The position numbers and the translations under genes are program-made. 7,494 nucleotides of DNA. Origin: Methanosarcinales archaeon. GTDB taxonomy: Archaea; Halobacteriota; Methanosarcinia; Methanosarcinales; Methanocomedenaceae. Numbering within the stretch: position 1 is the stretch's first letter; the number at the start of each line of letters is the position of its first letter. Under the pieces are notes generated by a model. It worked only from the letters and a program-made list of their open reading frames with translations, did no database searches and was not told the DNA's origin. The stretch spans positions 1 to 7,494 of the forward strand of contig DUIM01000140.1 in assembly GCA_013330355.1 (NCBI GenBank), written 5' to 3'. This document shows, in pieces, positions 1 through 5,399 of the stretch.

Positions 1-393
1 GTCACCCACCAGTACGGAACAACTGAAGAAGGAAAATGGGATATGGAAAGCCAGTACGTCTCCCGGTTGAAAGAAATGGATGTAGAGATTGTATCCCAGT
101 CACATATGTTATCAGGTGTAGAAAAGTCCCTGTCCAGAGACACAGGCGGGATAAGCCGGATAGAGATTGTAGCTGATGTACTACGCAAGCTCTTTGGTAA
201 AGGTTTCAAGGTAGCCGTGGAAGTAGTGCTAATGGCTGCGGATTCCGGCGCCCTTACAATGGAAAATGAGGTCATTGCAGTGGGCGGGACAGCCTACGGC
301 GCAGATGTGGCCTGTGTCATCAAACCCGCACATTCCAATAACTTCTACGGCCTCCAGATAAGTGAGATCATCTGTATGCCAAGAGAAAAATAA
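1..393 (+). CDS. Pyruvate kinase alpha/beta (C-terminal) domain-like protein, 5'-truncated by the window
   Basis: The frame is open from base 1, and the residues before the first internal Met (VTHQYGTTEEGKWD) already fit the family. The ATG at 43 is therefore not the real start, and the gene begins left of the window. The 130 visible residues read as the second half of a roughly 190-residue archaeal protein resembling the C-terminal alpha/beta domain of pyruvate kinase without its catalytic barrel. Recognisable segments are VTHQYG, SHMLSGVEKS, the run ending AVGGTAYGADVACVIKPAHS, and the C-terminus EIICMPREK. In pyruvate kinase this domain carries allosteric or accessory sites. The function of the stand-alone form is not established, so no catalytic role is claimed. 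It ends in TAA, 101 bases before htpX on the same strand. A shared transcript is possible, but a candidate promoter lies between them. The family call is from memory of conserved segments. Confidence 0.8.
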   Translation, partial: VTHQYGTTEEGKWDMESQYVSRLKEMDVEIVSQSHMLSGVEKSLSRDTGGISRIEIVADVLRKLFGKGFKVAVEVVLMAADSGALTMENEVIAVGGTAYGADVACVIKPAHSNNFYGLQISEIICMPREK

Positions 394-442
394 GATTTAT
401 GTGCTGAAATTTGCAAATATTAACCACAAACTCCTTAAATGC

Positions 443-483
443 AGAAGAAACAATAATATAATTAAATTATCTTTACCGAGGTG
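443..483 (+). promoter_or_regulatory. Candidate promoter and ribosome binding site of htpX-pspAB
   Basis: A purine-rich stretch (GCAGAAGAAAC) runs into an AT-rich core (AATAATATAATTAAATTAT, 452-470), which resembles an archaeal BRE plus TATA element. GAGGTG at 478-483 is a Shine-Dalgarno-like site 11 bases before the htpX ATG. If the TATA box is near 455-460, transcription would start very close to the Shine-Dalgarno. The alternative CTTAAATG at 434-441 would give a longer leader. The exact box is uncertain. Confidence 0.4.
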
Positions 484-494
484 TCAATAAATAT

Positions 495-1373
495 ATGAAA
501 AAATGGAAAACAGATTGGGGACTGCAAAGCAGGATGTTCTTCACAATGTTTTTGCTTGCAGTAGTGTACCTGTTCTTCCTGGCAGTTTTATTTTCCCAGG
601 GCGCGGGCATGAGTGTCATGCTCATCTTCATTGGAGGATTCATGTTCCTCCAGTATTTCATGTCAGACAAGCTGGTCCTGTGGAGTATGGGCGCCAAGAT
701 CGTATCTGAAAGTGAACAACCAAAACTTCATGAAATGATCACAAGGTTGTGTGCCATAGCAGATCTGCCAAAACCAAAAGTGGCTGTTGTTGACAGCTCC
801 ATGCCGAATGCTTTTGCAACAGGCCGGAGCCCGAAGAAGTCCGTAGTTGCCGTAACCACCGGTATAATGAATACATTGAACCAGGGCGAACTGGAAGCAG
901 TGCTCGCCCATGAACTGAGCCATGTAAAGAACCGGGACGTTATGGTAATGACCATTGCCGGATTTCTCTCAACAGTGGCTTTCTTTCTTGTGCGGTATCT
1001 ATTGTTCTTCGGAGGAGGGCACAGAAGTAGGGAGTCGGGCGGTATTATGGCAGCATGGCTGGTATCGATCCTGGTATGGGTCATAAGTCTCATACTTATC
1101 AGGACACTTTCCAGATACCGTGAGTTTGCGGCAGACAGAGGAGCGGCCCTGATCACGGGTGCACCCTCGAACCTGGCCTCTGCCCTTATGAAGATCAGTG
1201 GCATTATGCCAAGAATACCCAAAGACGATCTGAGGAAGGTGGAAGGCATGAATGCCTTTTTCATAATCCCTGCATTGTCGGGCTCGTCAGTCATGCAACT
1301 GTTCTCAACCCATCCGTCTGTTGAGAAACGCATTGCTGCACTTGAAAAATTAGAAACAGAGCTGGAATTATAA
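495..1373 (+). CDS. htpX: HtpX-family membrane zinc metalloprotease (M48)
   Basis: This is an integral membrane endopeptidase of family M48B, which degrades damaged or misassembled membrane proteins with its active site facing the cytoplasm. The 292 residues match the usual HtpX length. Two hydrophobic segments lie near the N-terminus (about residues 15-33 and 38-57). The zinc site HELSH is at residues 139-143, in LAHELSHVKNRDV. Two further hydrophobic segments follow (about 150-172 and 184-204). Glu210 in YREFAADR is the expected third zinc ligand, and STHPSVEKRI near 271-280 is the usual C-terminal motif. All catalytic elements are intact. The ATG at 495 is chosen because it gives the full first helix and has GAGGTG upstream. 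Its stop overlaps the start of pspAB (TAATG), implying translational coupling. The position beside pspAB and facing pspA/pspAA ties it to the Psp membrane stress response. Confidence 0.95.
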   Translation: MKKWKTDWGLQSRMFFTMFLLAVVYLFFLAVLFSQGAGMSVMLIFIGGFMFLQYFMSDKLVLWSMGAKIVSESEQPKLHEMITRLCAIADLPKPKVAVVDSSMPNAFATGRSPKKSVVAVTTGIMNTLNQGELEAVLAHELSHVKNRDVMVMTIAGFLSTVAFFLVRYLLFFGGGHRSRESGGIMAAWLVSILVWVISLILIRTLSRYREFAADRGAALITGAPSNLASALMKISGIMPRIPKDDLRKVEGMNAFFIIPALSGSSVMQLFSTHPSVEKRIAALEKLETELEL

Positions 1374-1936
1374 TGGGATTTCTGGATGCTATAATGGGGA
1401 AGAGTAAACTTCCAAAAGCTAAGGTAGATAAACTCTTTGCCATTTCCACAGCCAGCATTACCATGGATGTTAACCTGGGACTAAAAGCTGTCGGGTCCGC
1501 AGGTATCTGTTTCAAATCTATGGAATCTTCCAGGTATGCAGCAGCACGATTGGAAATAGAGGAACTGCTCCAATATAGCTGTAAGGAGACCGGCACTGAG
1601 TACAAGGTGCAAAAGGACGAATTTAATTATTTGTGGGTGTTACTGAAAGACCCGGATTTCGAAGACTTGGTAACCAACATCCATCTTGTCTCACAGACCC
1701 TGATCGAGCATGGGTTCAGCGAACAGCTTTTATGTGCCATCTACAGATTCCAGGGTGAAGGCACGGTCTACTGGATATATAATTATAAGCAGGGGGCTTA
1801 CTATCCATTCGTGCCAAAAGGAGACCACCAGAGGGATAACACACTGGAATTCAGGCTGAGGTCAGTCATGGAAAGCGAACTTCCCATAGAAAAAAATGTG
1901 GAAAAATGGTACCCCCTTTGGGGAATACCAATATAA
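1373..1936 (+). CDS. pspAB: PspA-associated protein PspAB
   Basis: This 187-residue soluble protein matches the PspAB family found next to HtpX and PspA in archaea and actinobacteria. Diagnostic segments are the N-terminus MGFLDAIMGKSKLP, AVGSAGICFK (39-48), KDPDFEDLVTNIHLVSQTL (92-110), GFSEQLLCAIYRF (114-126), YNYKQGAYYPFVP (136-148), RDNTLEF (154-160) and the C-terminal EKWYPLWGIP (177-186). No signal peptide or membrane segment is visible, so it should be cytoplasmic or peripheral. Its biochemical activity is unknown; the role in the Psp stress response comes from conserved gene neighbourhood. The ATG overlaps the htpX TAA by one base, and no strong Shine-Dalgarno precedes it, which favours coupled translation. 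Its stop lies 9 bases from the converging pspAA stop. Confidence 0.9.
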   Translation: MGFLDAIMGKSKLPKAKVDKLFAISTASITMDVNLGLKAVGSAGICFKSMESSRYAAARLEIEELLQYSCKETGTEYKVQKDEFNYLWVLLKDPDFEDLVTNIHLVSQTLIEHGFSEQLLCAIYRFQGEGTVYWIYNYKQGAYYPFVPKGDHQRDNTLEFRLRSVMESELPIEKNVEKWYPLWGIPI

Positions 1937-1945
1937 TTCAACAAA

Positions 1946-2224
1946 TTAATCTTCGATTATGCCATCTCCACTGAATATCCCGGCAGCTTCTTCCAGGGTC
2001 AGGTCTGCAGGTGGTACAATAAGGTCTGATTCCACGATCTCGGCATCATCTATGTGCTTGCCATTTTCCTTTATCATGGCAATAAGCTTACCCAGCTCTT
2101 TTTTGAAATCACTTTCATTTTCTTTAGCTACGTAATCCACGATCCGGTTATCAATGACATTAAGTTCGTCAAGCAAGCTGCTGGGTATCCGGAACTGTCC
2201 TTCTTCCATTATCCTGACAATCAT
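1946..2224 (-). CDS. pspAA: PspA-associated protein PspAA
   Basis: This 92-residue protein matches PspAA, the small partner usually encoded directly after PspA. It starts MIVRIMEEGQFRIP, followed by LLDELNVIDNRIVD (17-30), a helical middle, and the conserved acidic tail ESDLIVPPADLTLEEA (65-80) with SGDGIIED at the end. It has no membrane segments. Its molecular role is not established, although the pairing with PspA suggests it modulates PspA assembly or signalling. The ATG sits in an ATGA overlap with the pspA stop and has a strong Shine-Dalgarno, AAGGAGG at 2232-2238 on the minus strand, 7 bases upstream. It should therefore be translated well in its own right. The C-terminus converges on pspAB with a 9-base gap and no obvious hairpin terminator. 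Confidence 0.9.
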   Translation of the reverse strand: MIVRIMEEGQFRIPSSLLDELNVIDNRIVDYVAKENESDFKKELGKLIAMIKENGKHIDDAEIVESDLIVPPADLTLEEAAGIFSGDGIIED

Positions 2225-2919
2225 TTGCCTGCCTCCTTCTTCAAGGATTCAAGTTCGGATTCAATATTACTGGTGGCACTGATCTTAGCAAGCTCCTTTT
2301 CGATATCGTCCTCCCCTCCGGTAAAGTCTTCCAGTGTACCTGCATCAAGGAGTTCATCCAGTGCAGCCGAGCGTGCCTTCATGTCCTCTGTCTTCTCCTC
2401 AGCCCTCTGGACAGCCATGCCCACATCTGCCATTTCCTCGCTGATACCTGTTACCGATTCAGTGATCTTGACCTGCGCTTCTGCTGCAGAGTACTGGGCC
2501 TTGATGGTCTCTTTTTTTGTCCTGAAGGACTCAACCTTGGCAGACAGTCTTCTTTCGGTGGCCTGGAGCTTCTCTTGCTCCTTATTCAGGTCATCGATCT
2601 GTTGGTCAAGGGACTGGACCTGGGATATAAGGCTGTTCTTCCTCTCCAGTGCCAGACGCGCCAGGTCTTCCCTGCCTGCCTTGACTGCATCCCGGGCCTG
2701 GTCGCTTAGCTTATCGATATTCAGGTTCAGTTTTGCCTTTTGCAGTTCAAGCCGTTTCTTGGAAGTAGTAACCTCGGCTACACCTCGTTTAACATCATGC
2801 ACCAATTCAAGCTGCTTCTTGTAAGAGTAATCCAGGGTTTCCCTTGGATCTTCCATCTTATCAACCAACTTGTTCATTTTTGCTTTTACAACAGTTCCCA
2901 TTCGATTCAATAATCCCAT
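2221..2919 (-). CDS. pspA: PspA/IM30 (ESCRT-III-like) membrane stress protein
   Basis: PspA-family proteins are peripheral membrane proteins that assemble into rings or rods, bind acidic lipids and protect or remodel a damaged cytoplasmic membrane. The 232-residue product is almost entirely alpha-helical coiled coil. The N-terminal MGLLNRMGTVVKAKMNKLVD is the amphipathic membrane-binding helix. It is followed by the family signatures EDPRETLDYSY (23-33), AGREDLARLALERK (81-94), a long coiled coil to about 140, and AQYSAAEAQVKI (141-152). The C-terminal part (about 185-232) is acidic and less conserved. Length and motifs are normal. The ATG at 2919 has a clear AAGGAG at 2928-2933, 8 bases upstream. 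The gene leads a pspA-pspAA operon that converges on htpX-pspAB. No PspF-type regulator is nearby, so control is likely through sites in the upstream intergenic region. Confidence 0.94.
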   Translation of the reverse strand: MGLLNRMGTVVKAKMNKLVDKMEDPRETLDYSYKKQLELVHDVKRGVAEVTTSKKRLELQKAKLNLNIDKLSDQARDAVKAGREDLARLALERKNSLISQVQSLDQQIDDLNKEQEKLQATERRLSAKVESFRTKKETIKAQYSAAEAQVKITESVTGISEEMADVGMAVQRAEEKTEDMKARSAALDELLDAGTLEDFTGGEDDIEKELAKISATSNIESELESLKKEAGK

Positions 2920-2927
2920 ATTATATA

Positions 2928-3009
2928 CTCCTTCTTGTAGTGATACTCATTTAACATTCCGTATTCAAATTGCATTCCAATATTCATTTTACATTCGCAT
3001 TTATAGTCA
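2928..3009 (-). promoter_or_regulatory. Candidate pspA promoter, leader and ribosome binding site
   Basis: Read on the minus strand, TATAAATG at 3006-2999, within TGACTATAAATGCG, is the best TATA candidate. Transcription would then start about 25 bases downstream, near 2979. That gives a leader of about 60 bases ending in AAGGAG (2933-2928) before the ATG at 2919. The leader would begin inside the tandem ATTC-rich repeats, a position suited to a repressor. The Shine-Dalgarno is firm. The TATA assignment is inference. Confidence 0.45.
2955..3003. repeat. Imperfect 18-19-bp tandem repeat in the pspA leader/promoter
   Basis: CATTC recurs at 2955, 2973 and 2992, a spacing of 18 and 19 bases. In the first two units a second half-site, TATTCA, follows at 2962 and 2981. 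The first unit reads CATTCCGTATTCAAATTG and the second CATTCCAATATTCATTTTA. The third is degenerate (CATTCGCATTTA). The array overlaps the predicted pspA transcription start and could be a multi-site operator, but AT-rich coincidence cannot be excluded. Confidence 0.45.
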
Positions 3010-3030
3010 GAAACTAAACAATTCAAACAA

Positions 3031-3089
3031 TCTTCGCGGACTTCGCGCTCTTTGCGGTAATAAAAATCATACACCGCAATGGACGTGAA
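3031..3089. repeat. GC-rich 9-bp-periodic element with an imperfect inverted partner
   Basis: Three consecutive 9-mers, TCTTCGCGG, ACTTCGCGC and TCTTTGCGG, occupy 3031-3057. On the other strand these are CCGCAAAGA-type units. The segment 3042-3058 is mirrored at 3073-3089 with 13 of 17 positions complementary, including an uninterrupted TTGCGGT/ACCGCAA pair (3052-3058 with 3073-3079). The two arms surround a 14-base AT-rich loop. It stands out by GC content from the AT-rich surroundings and resembles the CGCAAAG-type intergenic repeats seen in many environmental prokaryote genomes. Whether it is dispersed in this genome cannot be seen here. Confidence 0.6.
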
Positions 3090-3221
3090 AGAGTAAAGTG
3101 TCCGAGATATATGTCAAAGATATTTTGTTTTTGACTATAATTTGGAATAAATTCTTTTTTGTTAATAGTCCAGAATCATATAAGTAATTACCATTTATCT
3201 TTTTCACAAAATTTGATAATC

Positions 3222-3271
3222 TATATAAACTTCTCTAACAATCTAGTCTAAACTAATAATTTAAAGGTGAT
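3222..3271 (+). promoter_or_regulatory. Promoter and ribosome binding site of the DUF1614 gene
   Basis: TATATAAA at 3222-3229 is a textbook archaeal TATA box. A start about 25 bases downstream, near 3250, leaves a leader of about 27 bases. AGGTGAT at 3265-3271 is complementary to the archaeal 16S rRNA tail and ends 5 bases before the TTG at 3277. This supports the TTG as the start codon. Confidence 0.65.
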
Positions 3272-3276
3272 ATCAG

Positions 3277-3975
3277 TTGCGTGGAAAAATCTTCAAACAG
3301 GATATACAAATGTTCGCATTTTTTGGGTTTATGCTTCTCCCGATCTTTTACCTGGGCTATACTAACAAACTGGGAGGACAATGGAACATAAACTCCATTG
3401 TACTGTTCATACTAACATCAGCCATGTTACTGCTGTCGTTTATCGAAATCCCCATATATAATATCAGGACAAAGAAGCCAGAACTTTCAGATGAGAAAAA
3501 GGAACTAATTGGTGAGTTTTATTCGGTCCCGCTGGCAGATGAGATGGAAAAAGGGGATGAACTGGTATTTAATACATCCATAAACCTGAATTTGGGCGGG
3601 TTTATCCTGCCATTCATCCTTGCAGTATATGTAGCCTTTAATAATCCGGGTTTTGCAGCCCTGGAAACAATGCTGATAATTATAATGGCCACCCATCTGC
3701 TCTCAGAGATCAAAACCGGGGTAGGCATCGTTATACCCAATTATATAGGTCTCTTAACAATTCCGTTCGCCTTGATACTGGACCCGGGAAACGCTGCTAC
3801 CGTGGTACTGGTCGCTGGTGTATTCGGTATCCTCATTGGAACTATAACATCAATCTTCAACATTAACGAGAAGACTGAAGGAAGCCCTTCTATAAACCTT
3901 GGTGGTGTAGGGAGTTTCAAAGCCGTCTATATTACGGTATTGATAGCTGCACTGTTGACCTACTTGCCAGTATAA
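3277..3975 (+). CDS. DUF1614 (COG4089-like) multi-pass membrane protein
   Basis: This 232-residue integral membrane protein has about six or seven hydrophobic segments (roughly residues 12-28, 39-58, 106-122, 128-143, 150-168, 173-192 and 212-231). A charged loop lies between the second and third (about 62-98). Conserved-looking segments are TSINLNLGGFILP (100-112), KTGVGIVIPNYIG (146-158), AGVFGILIGT (180-189) and PSINLGGVGSFKAVYIT (204-220). These match the layout of the DUF1614 family of archaeal and bacterial membrane proteins, whose function is unknown. In family members I recall, an Asp often follows the GxLIGA segment; here it is GTITS. The TTG start is preferred over the Met at residue 12 because AGGTGAT precedes it at ideal spacing. 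It is divergent from pspA and converges on enolase with a one-base gap. A link to membrane stress is only suggested by position. Confidence 0.72.
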   Translation: MRGKIFKQDIQMFAFFGFMLLPIFYLGYTNKLGGQWNINSIVLFILTSAMLLLSFIEIPIYNIRTKKPELSDEKKELIGEFYSVPLADEMEKGDELVFNTSINLNLGGFILPFILAVYVAFNNPGFAALETMLIIIMATHLLSEIKTGVGIVIPNYIGLLTIPFALILDPGNAATVVLVAGVFGILIGTITSIFNINEKTEGSPSINLGGVGSFKAVYITVLIAALLTYLPV

Positions 3976-3976
3976 T

Positions 3977-5248
3977 TTATATCCTGATATATTGGGCCGC
4001 TTCACCAAGTTCTTCCTCTATACGGAGAAGCTGGTTGTATTTAGCAGTACGTTCGCTCCTTGCAGGTGCTCCGGTCTTGATAAGTTCGGCACCAAGTGCA
4101 ACGGAAATATCAGCAATAGTACTATCTTCGGTTTCTGCGGACCTGTGACTTACCACAACATCATACCCGTTACCCTTTGCTGTGGCAGCCGCATCAAACG
4201 CCTCGCTTAAACTCCCTATCTGGTTCACCTTAAGCAGTAATGCATTACATGCACCCATTTTAATTCCCTGTTTAAATCGTTCCACATTGGTAACGAACAG
4301 GTCATCGCCTACATTTATGACATCTGGCAGTTCCACAGAAAGAGCCGCAAAATCATCAAAGGCTTCTTCGTGGAAACCATCTTCAATATAAATAATAGGA
4401 TAAGTGTCGACCAGTTCAACATAATAATCCACCAGTTCACAACCGGTAAATTTCTCACCATCGATATTATATTTGTCACCATCAAAGAACGATGTTGCAG
4501 CAGAGTCTATACCAATGGTGATATCATCTTCTGTATAGCCTGCTTCTTCGATGGCTTCGGTAATTGCTTCCATTGCATCGTTGGTTTGGTTGATCGGGGG
4601 GGCATACCCACCTTCATAACCTACATTGGTGGCACTATTGCCGTATTTTTTTTCCAGGACATCACCCAGTACATGGTAGGTCTCGGTAGCCCACCTCAAA
4701 CCTTCCCTGAACGTTTCTGCCCCTTTTGGCTGTATCATGAACTCCTGGATGGATAGCTCATTACCTGCATGCTGTCCACCGTTTAAGATGTTCAGGGTTG
4801 GGACCGGCAGTGTGAATGAGTTTACTCCTCCCAGGTATTGATATAATGGTATTTTGTATGAATCGGCCGCAGCCCGGGCCACAGCCAGGCTTACACCCAG
4901 GATGGAGTTGGCACCCAGACATGACTTGTCATCAGTACCATCCAGGTCGATCATTATCTGGTCGATCTCACGCTGGCGTCGAACATCCATTCCGACAACC
5001 TTCGGACCTAGTATAGTGTTAACATTATATACAGCTGTTTTCACTCCCTTGCCCCTGTACCGATTATCTTTGTCCCGCAGTTCAAGTGCTTCATTTGAAC
5101 CGGTAGATGCACCGCTGGGAACACTGGCACGTCCAAAACCTCTTACCCTGGAGTCACTGGAGTATGTCCTTACCTCCACTTCTACAGTAGGATTGCCCCT
5201 GGAGTCAAGAATCTCTCTGCCATATACCTTTTCTATTACGAAATCCAA
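3977..5248 (-). CDS. eno: Enolase (2-phosphoglycerate hydratase)
   Basis: Cytoplasmic enolase interconverts 2-phosphoglycerate and phosphoenolpyruvate in glycolysis/gluconeogenesis. The 423 residues are normal for the family. The N-terminal domain shows REILDSRGNPTVEVEV (11-26) and the mobile loop SGASTG (45-50). In the barrel, the expected residues are present: His160 and Glu169 (GGQHAGNELSIQEFMI), catalytic Glu212, metal ligands Asp248 (IGIDSA), Glu289 (YIED) and Asp315 (VGDDLFVTN), catalytic Lys340 (LLLKVNQIGSLSEA), His368 (VVSHRSAETED) and Lys391 (IKTGAPARSERTAKYNQLL). Two departures are seen. Residue 211 is Tyr where most enolases have Asp (VGYEGGYAPP versus VGDEGG), and residue 291 is Gly where IEDP is usual. 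Neither replaces a catalytic residue. The start is TTG at 5248, supported by GGTGAT at 5254-5259 with 5-base spacing. It appears to be a single-gene transcript. Confidence 0.97.
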   Translation of the reverse strand: MDFVIEKVYGREILDSRGNPTVEVEVRTYSSDSRVRGFGRASVPSGASTGSNEALELRDKDNRYRGKGVKTAVYNVNTILGPKVVGMDVRRQREIDQIMIDLDGTDDKSCLGANSILGVSLAVARAAADSYKIPLYQYLGGVNSFTLPVPTLNILNGGQHAGNELSIQEFMIQPKGAETFREGLRWATETYHVLGDVLEKKYGNSATNVGYEGGYAPPINQTNDAMEAITEAIEEAGYTEDDITIGIDSAATSFFDGDKYNIDGEKFTGCELVDYYVELVDTYPIIYIEDGFHEEAFDDFAALSVELPDVINVGDDLFVTNVERFKQGIKMGACNALLLKVNQIGSLSEAFDAAATAKGNGYDVVVSHRSAETEDSTIADISVALGAELIKTGAPARSERTAKYNQLLRIEEELGEAAQYIRI

Positions 5249-5253
5249 AAAAT

Positions 5254-5290
5254 ATCACCAATAAGTAATTGCATTTATATGTATTAAAAC
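5254..5290 (-). promoter_or_regulatory. Candidate enolase promoter and ribosome binding site
   Basis: On the minus strand, TTTTAATACATATAAATGC (5289-5271) offers two overlapping TATA candidates. The box near 5280-5273 would start transcription close to the coding region, giving an almost leaderless mRNA. The TTTAATA near 5288-5282 would leave about 12 bases containing the GGTGAT Shine-Dalgarno (5259-5254). The Shine-Dalgarno site is clear. Which TATA is used is not. Confidence 0.5.
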
Positions 5291-5293
5291 ATA

Positions 5294-5350
5294 GACATTT
5301 TTCATGCACAGGATAGCAAGAAAGTCGAAGTTACCTGTGTAAACAATGTC
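5294..5350. repeat. Long imperfect dyad upstream of the enolase promoter
   Basis: GACATT (5294-5299) and CACAGG (5307-5312) are mirrored by CCTGTG (5334-5339) and AATGTC (5345-5350). This gives arms of 17-19 bases with 12 paired positions, an asymmetric internal loop (7 versus 5 bases) and a 21-base centre. It lies directly upstream of the TATA candidates for enolase, where an archaeal activator or a structured transcript could sit. Function is not known. Confidence 0.4.
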
Positions 5351-5361
5351 AAACAGGCAAT

Positions 5362-5388
5362 AAAAAAGGAATGGGGTCAGATGACCCC
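5362..5388 (-). terminator. Hairpin plus U-tract terminator after the RPA operon
   Basis: GGGGTCA (5373-5379) and TGACCCC (5382-5388) form a near-perfect hairpin, with a practical stem of 6 bp and a four-base loop. Read on the minus strand it is followed after a short ATTCC spacer by six Us (5367-5362). It begins 12 bases after the stop of the upstream gene at 5400, as expected for termination of the rpa transcript before enolase. Confidence 0.75.
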
Positions 5389-5399
5389 CGTATAAAAAG

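Larger units (their letters stand above)
2920..3276. other. 357-bp divergent intergenic region between pspA and the DUF1614 gene
   Basis: No protein with plausible composition is encoded here. From left to right it contains the pspA Shine-Dalgarno, three imperfect 18-19-bp repeats, a minus-strand TATA candidate, a GC-rich 9-bp-periodic element with an inverted partner, an AT-rich stretch with GACTAT (3133-3138) facing ATAGTC (3165-3170), and the TATA box and Shine-Dalgarno of the DUF1614 gene. It is much longer than needed for two promoters, since typical archaeal leaders here are 30-60 bases. Extra regulatory DNA or a small RNA is possible. Confidence 0.8.

Noticed and set aside
728..1333. 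201-codon open frame on the minus strand inside htpX
   Set aside because: It lies wholly antisense to the intact HtpX protease gene and shows no family motifs.
2054..2824. Long open frame (256 codons) on the plus strand across pspA and pspAA
   Set aside because: It is antisense to two well-conserved genes, has a serine- and leucine-rich shadow composition, and has no Shine-Dalgarno or recognisable domain.
2870..3088. 72-codon plus-strand frame running from pspA into the intergenic region
   Set aside because: Its C-terminal part is a translation of the 9-bp GC-rich repeat, and its N-terminal part is antisense to pspA, so it is not a credible protein.
3031..3089. Considered as a CRISPR array
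   Set aside because: The units are 9 bp and adjacent, with no spacers of regular length and no cas genes in the window.
3145..3154. GAATAAATTC near-palindrome between the two GACTAT/ATAGTC sites
   Set aside because: It is short, AT-rich and not centred on the outer pair, so it is likely chance.
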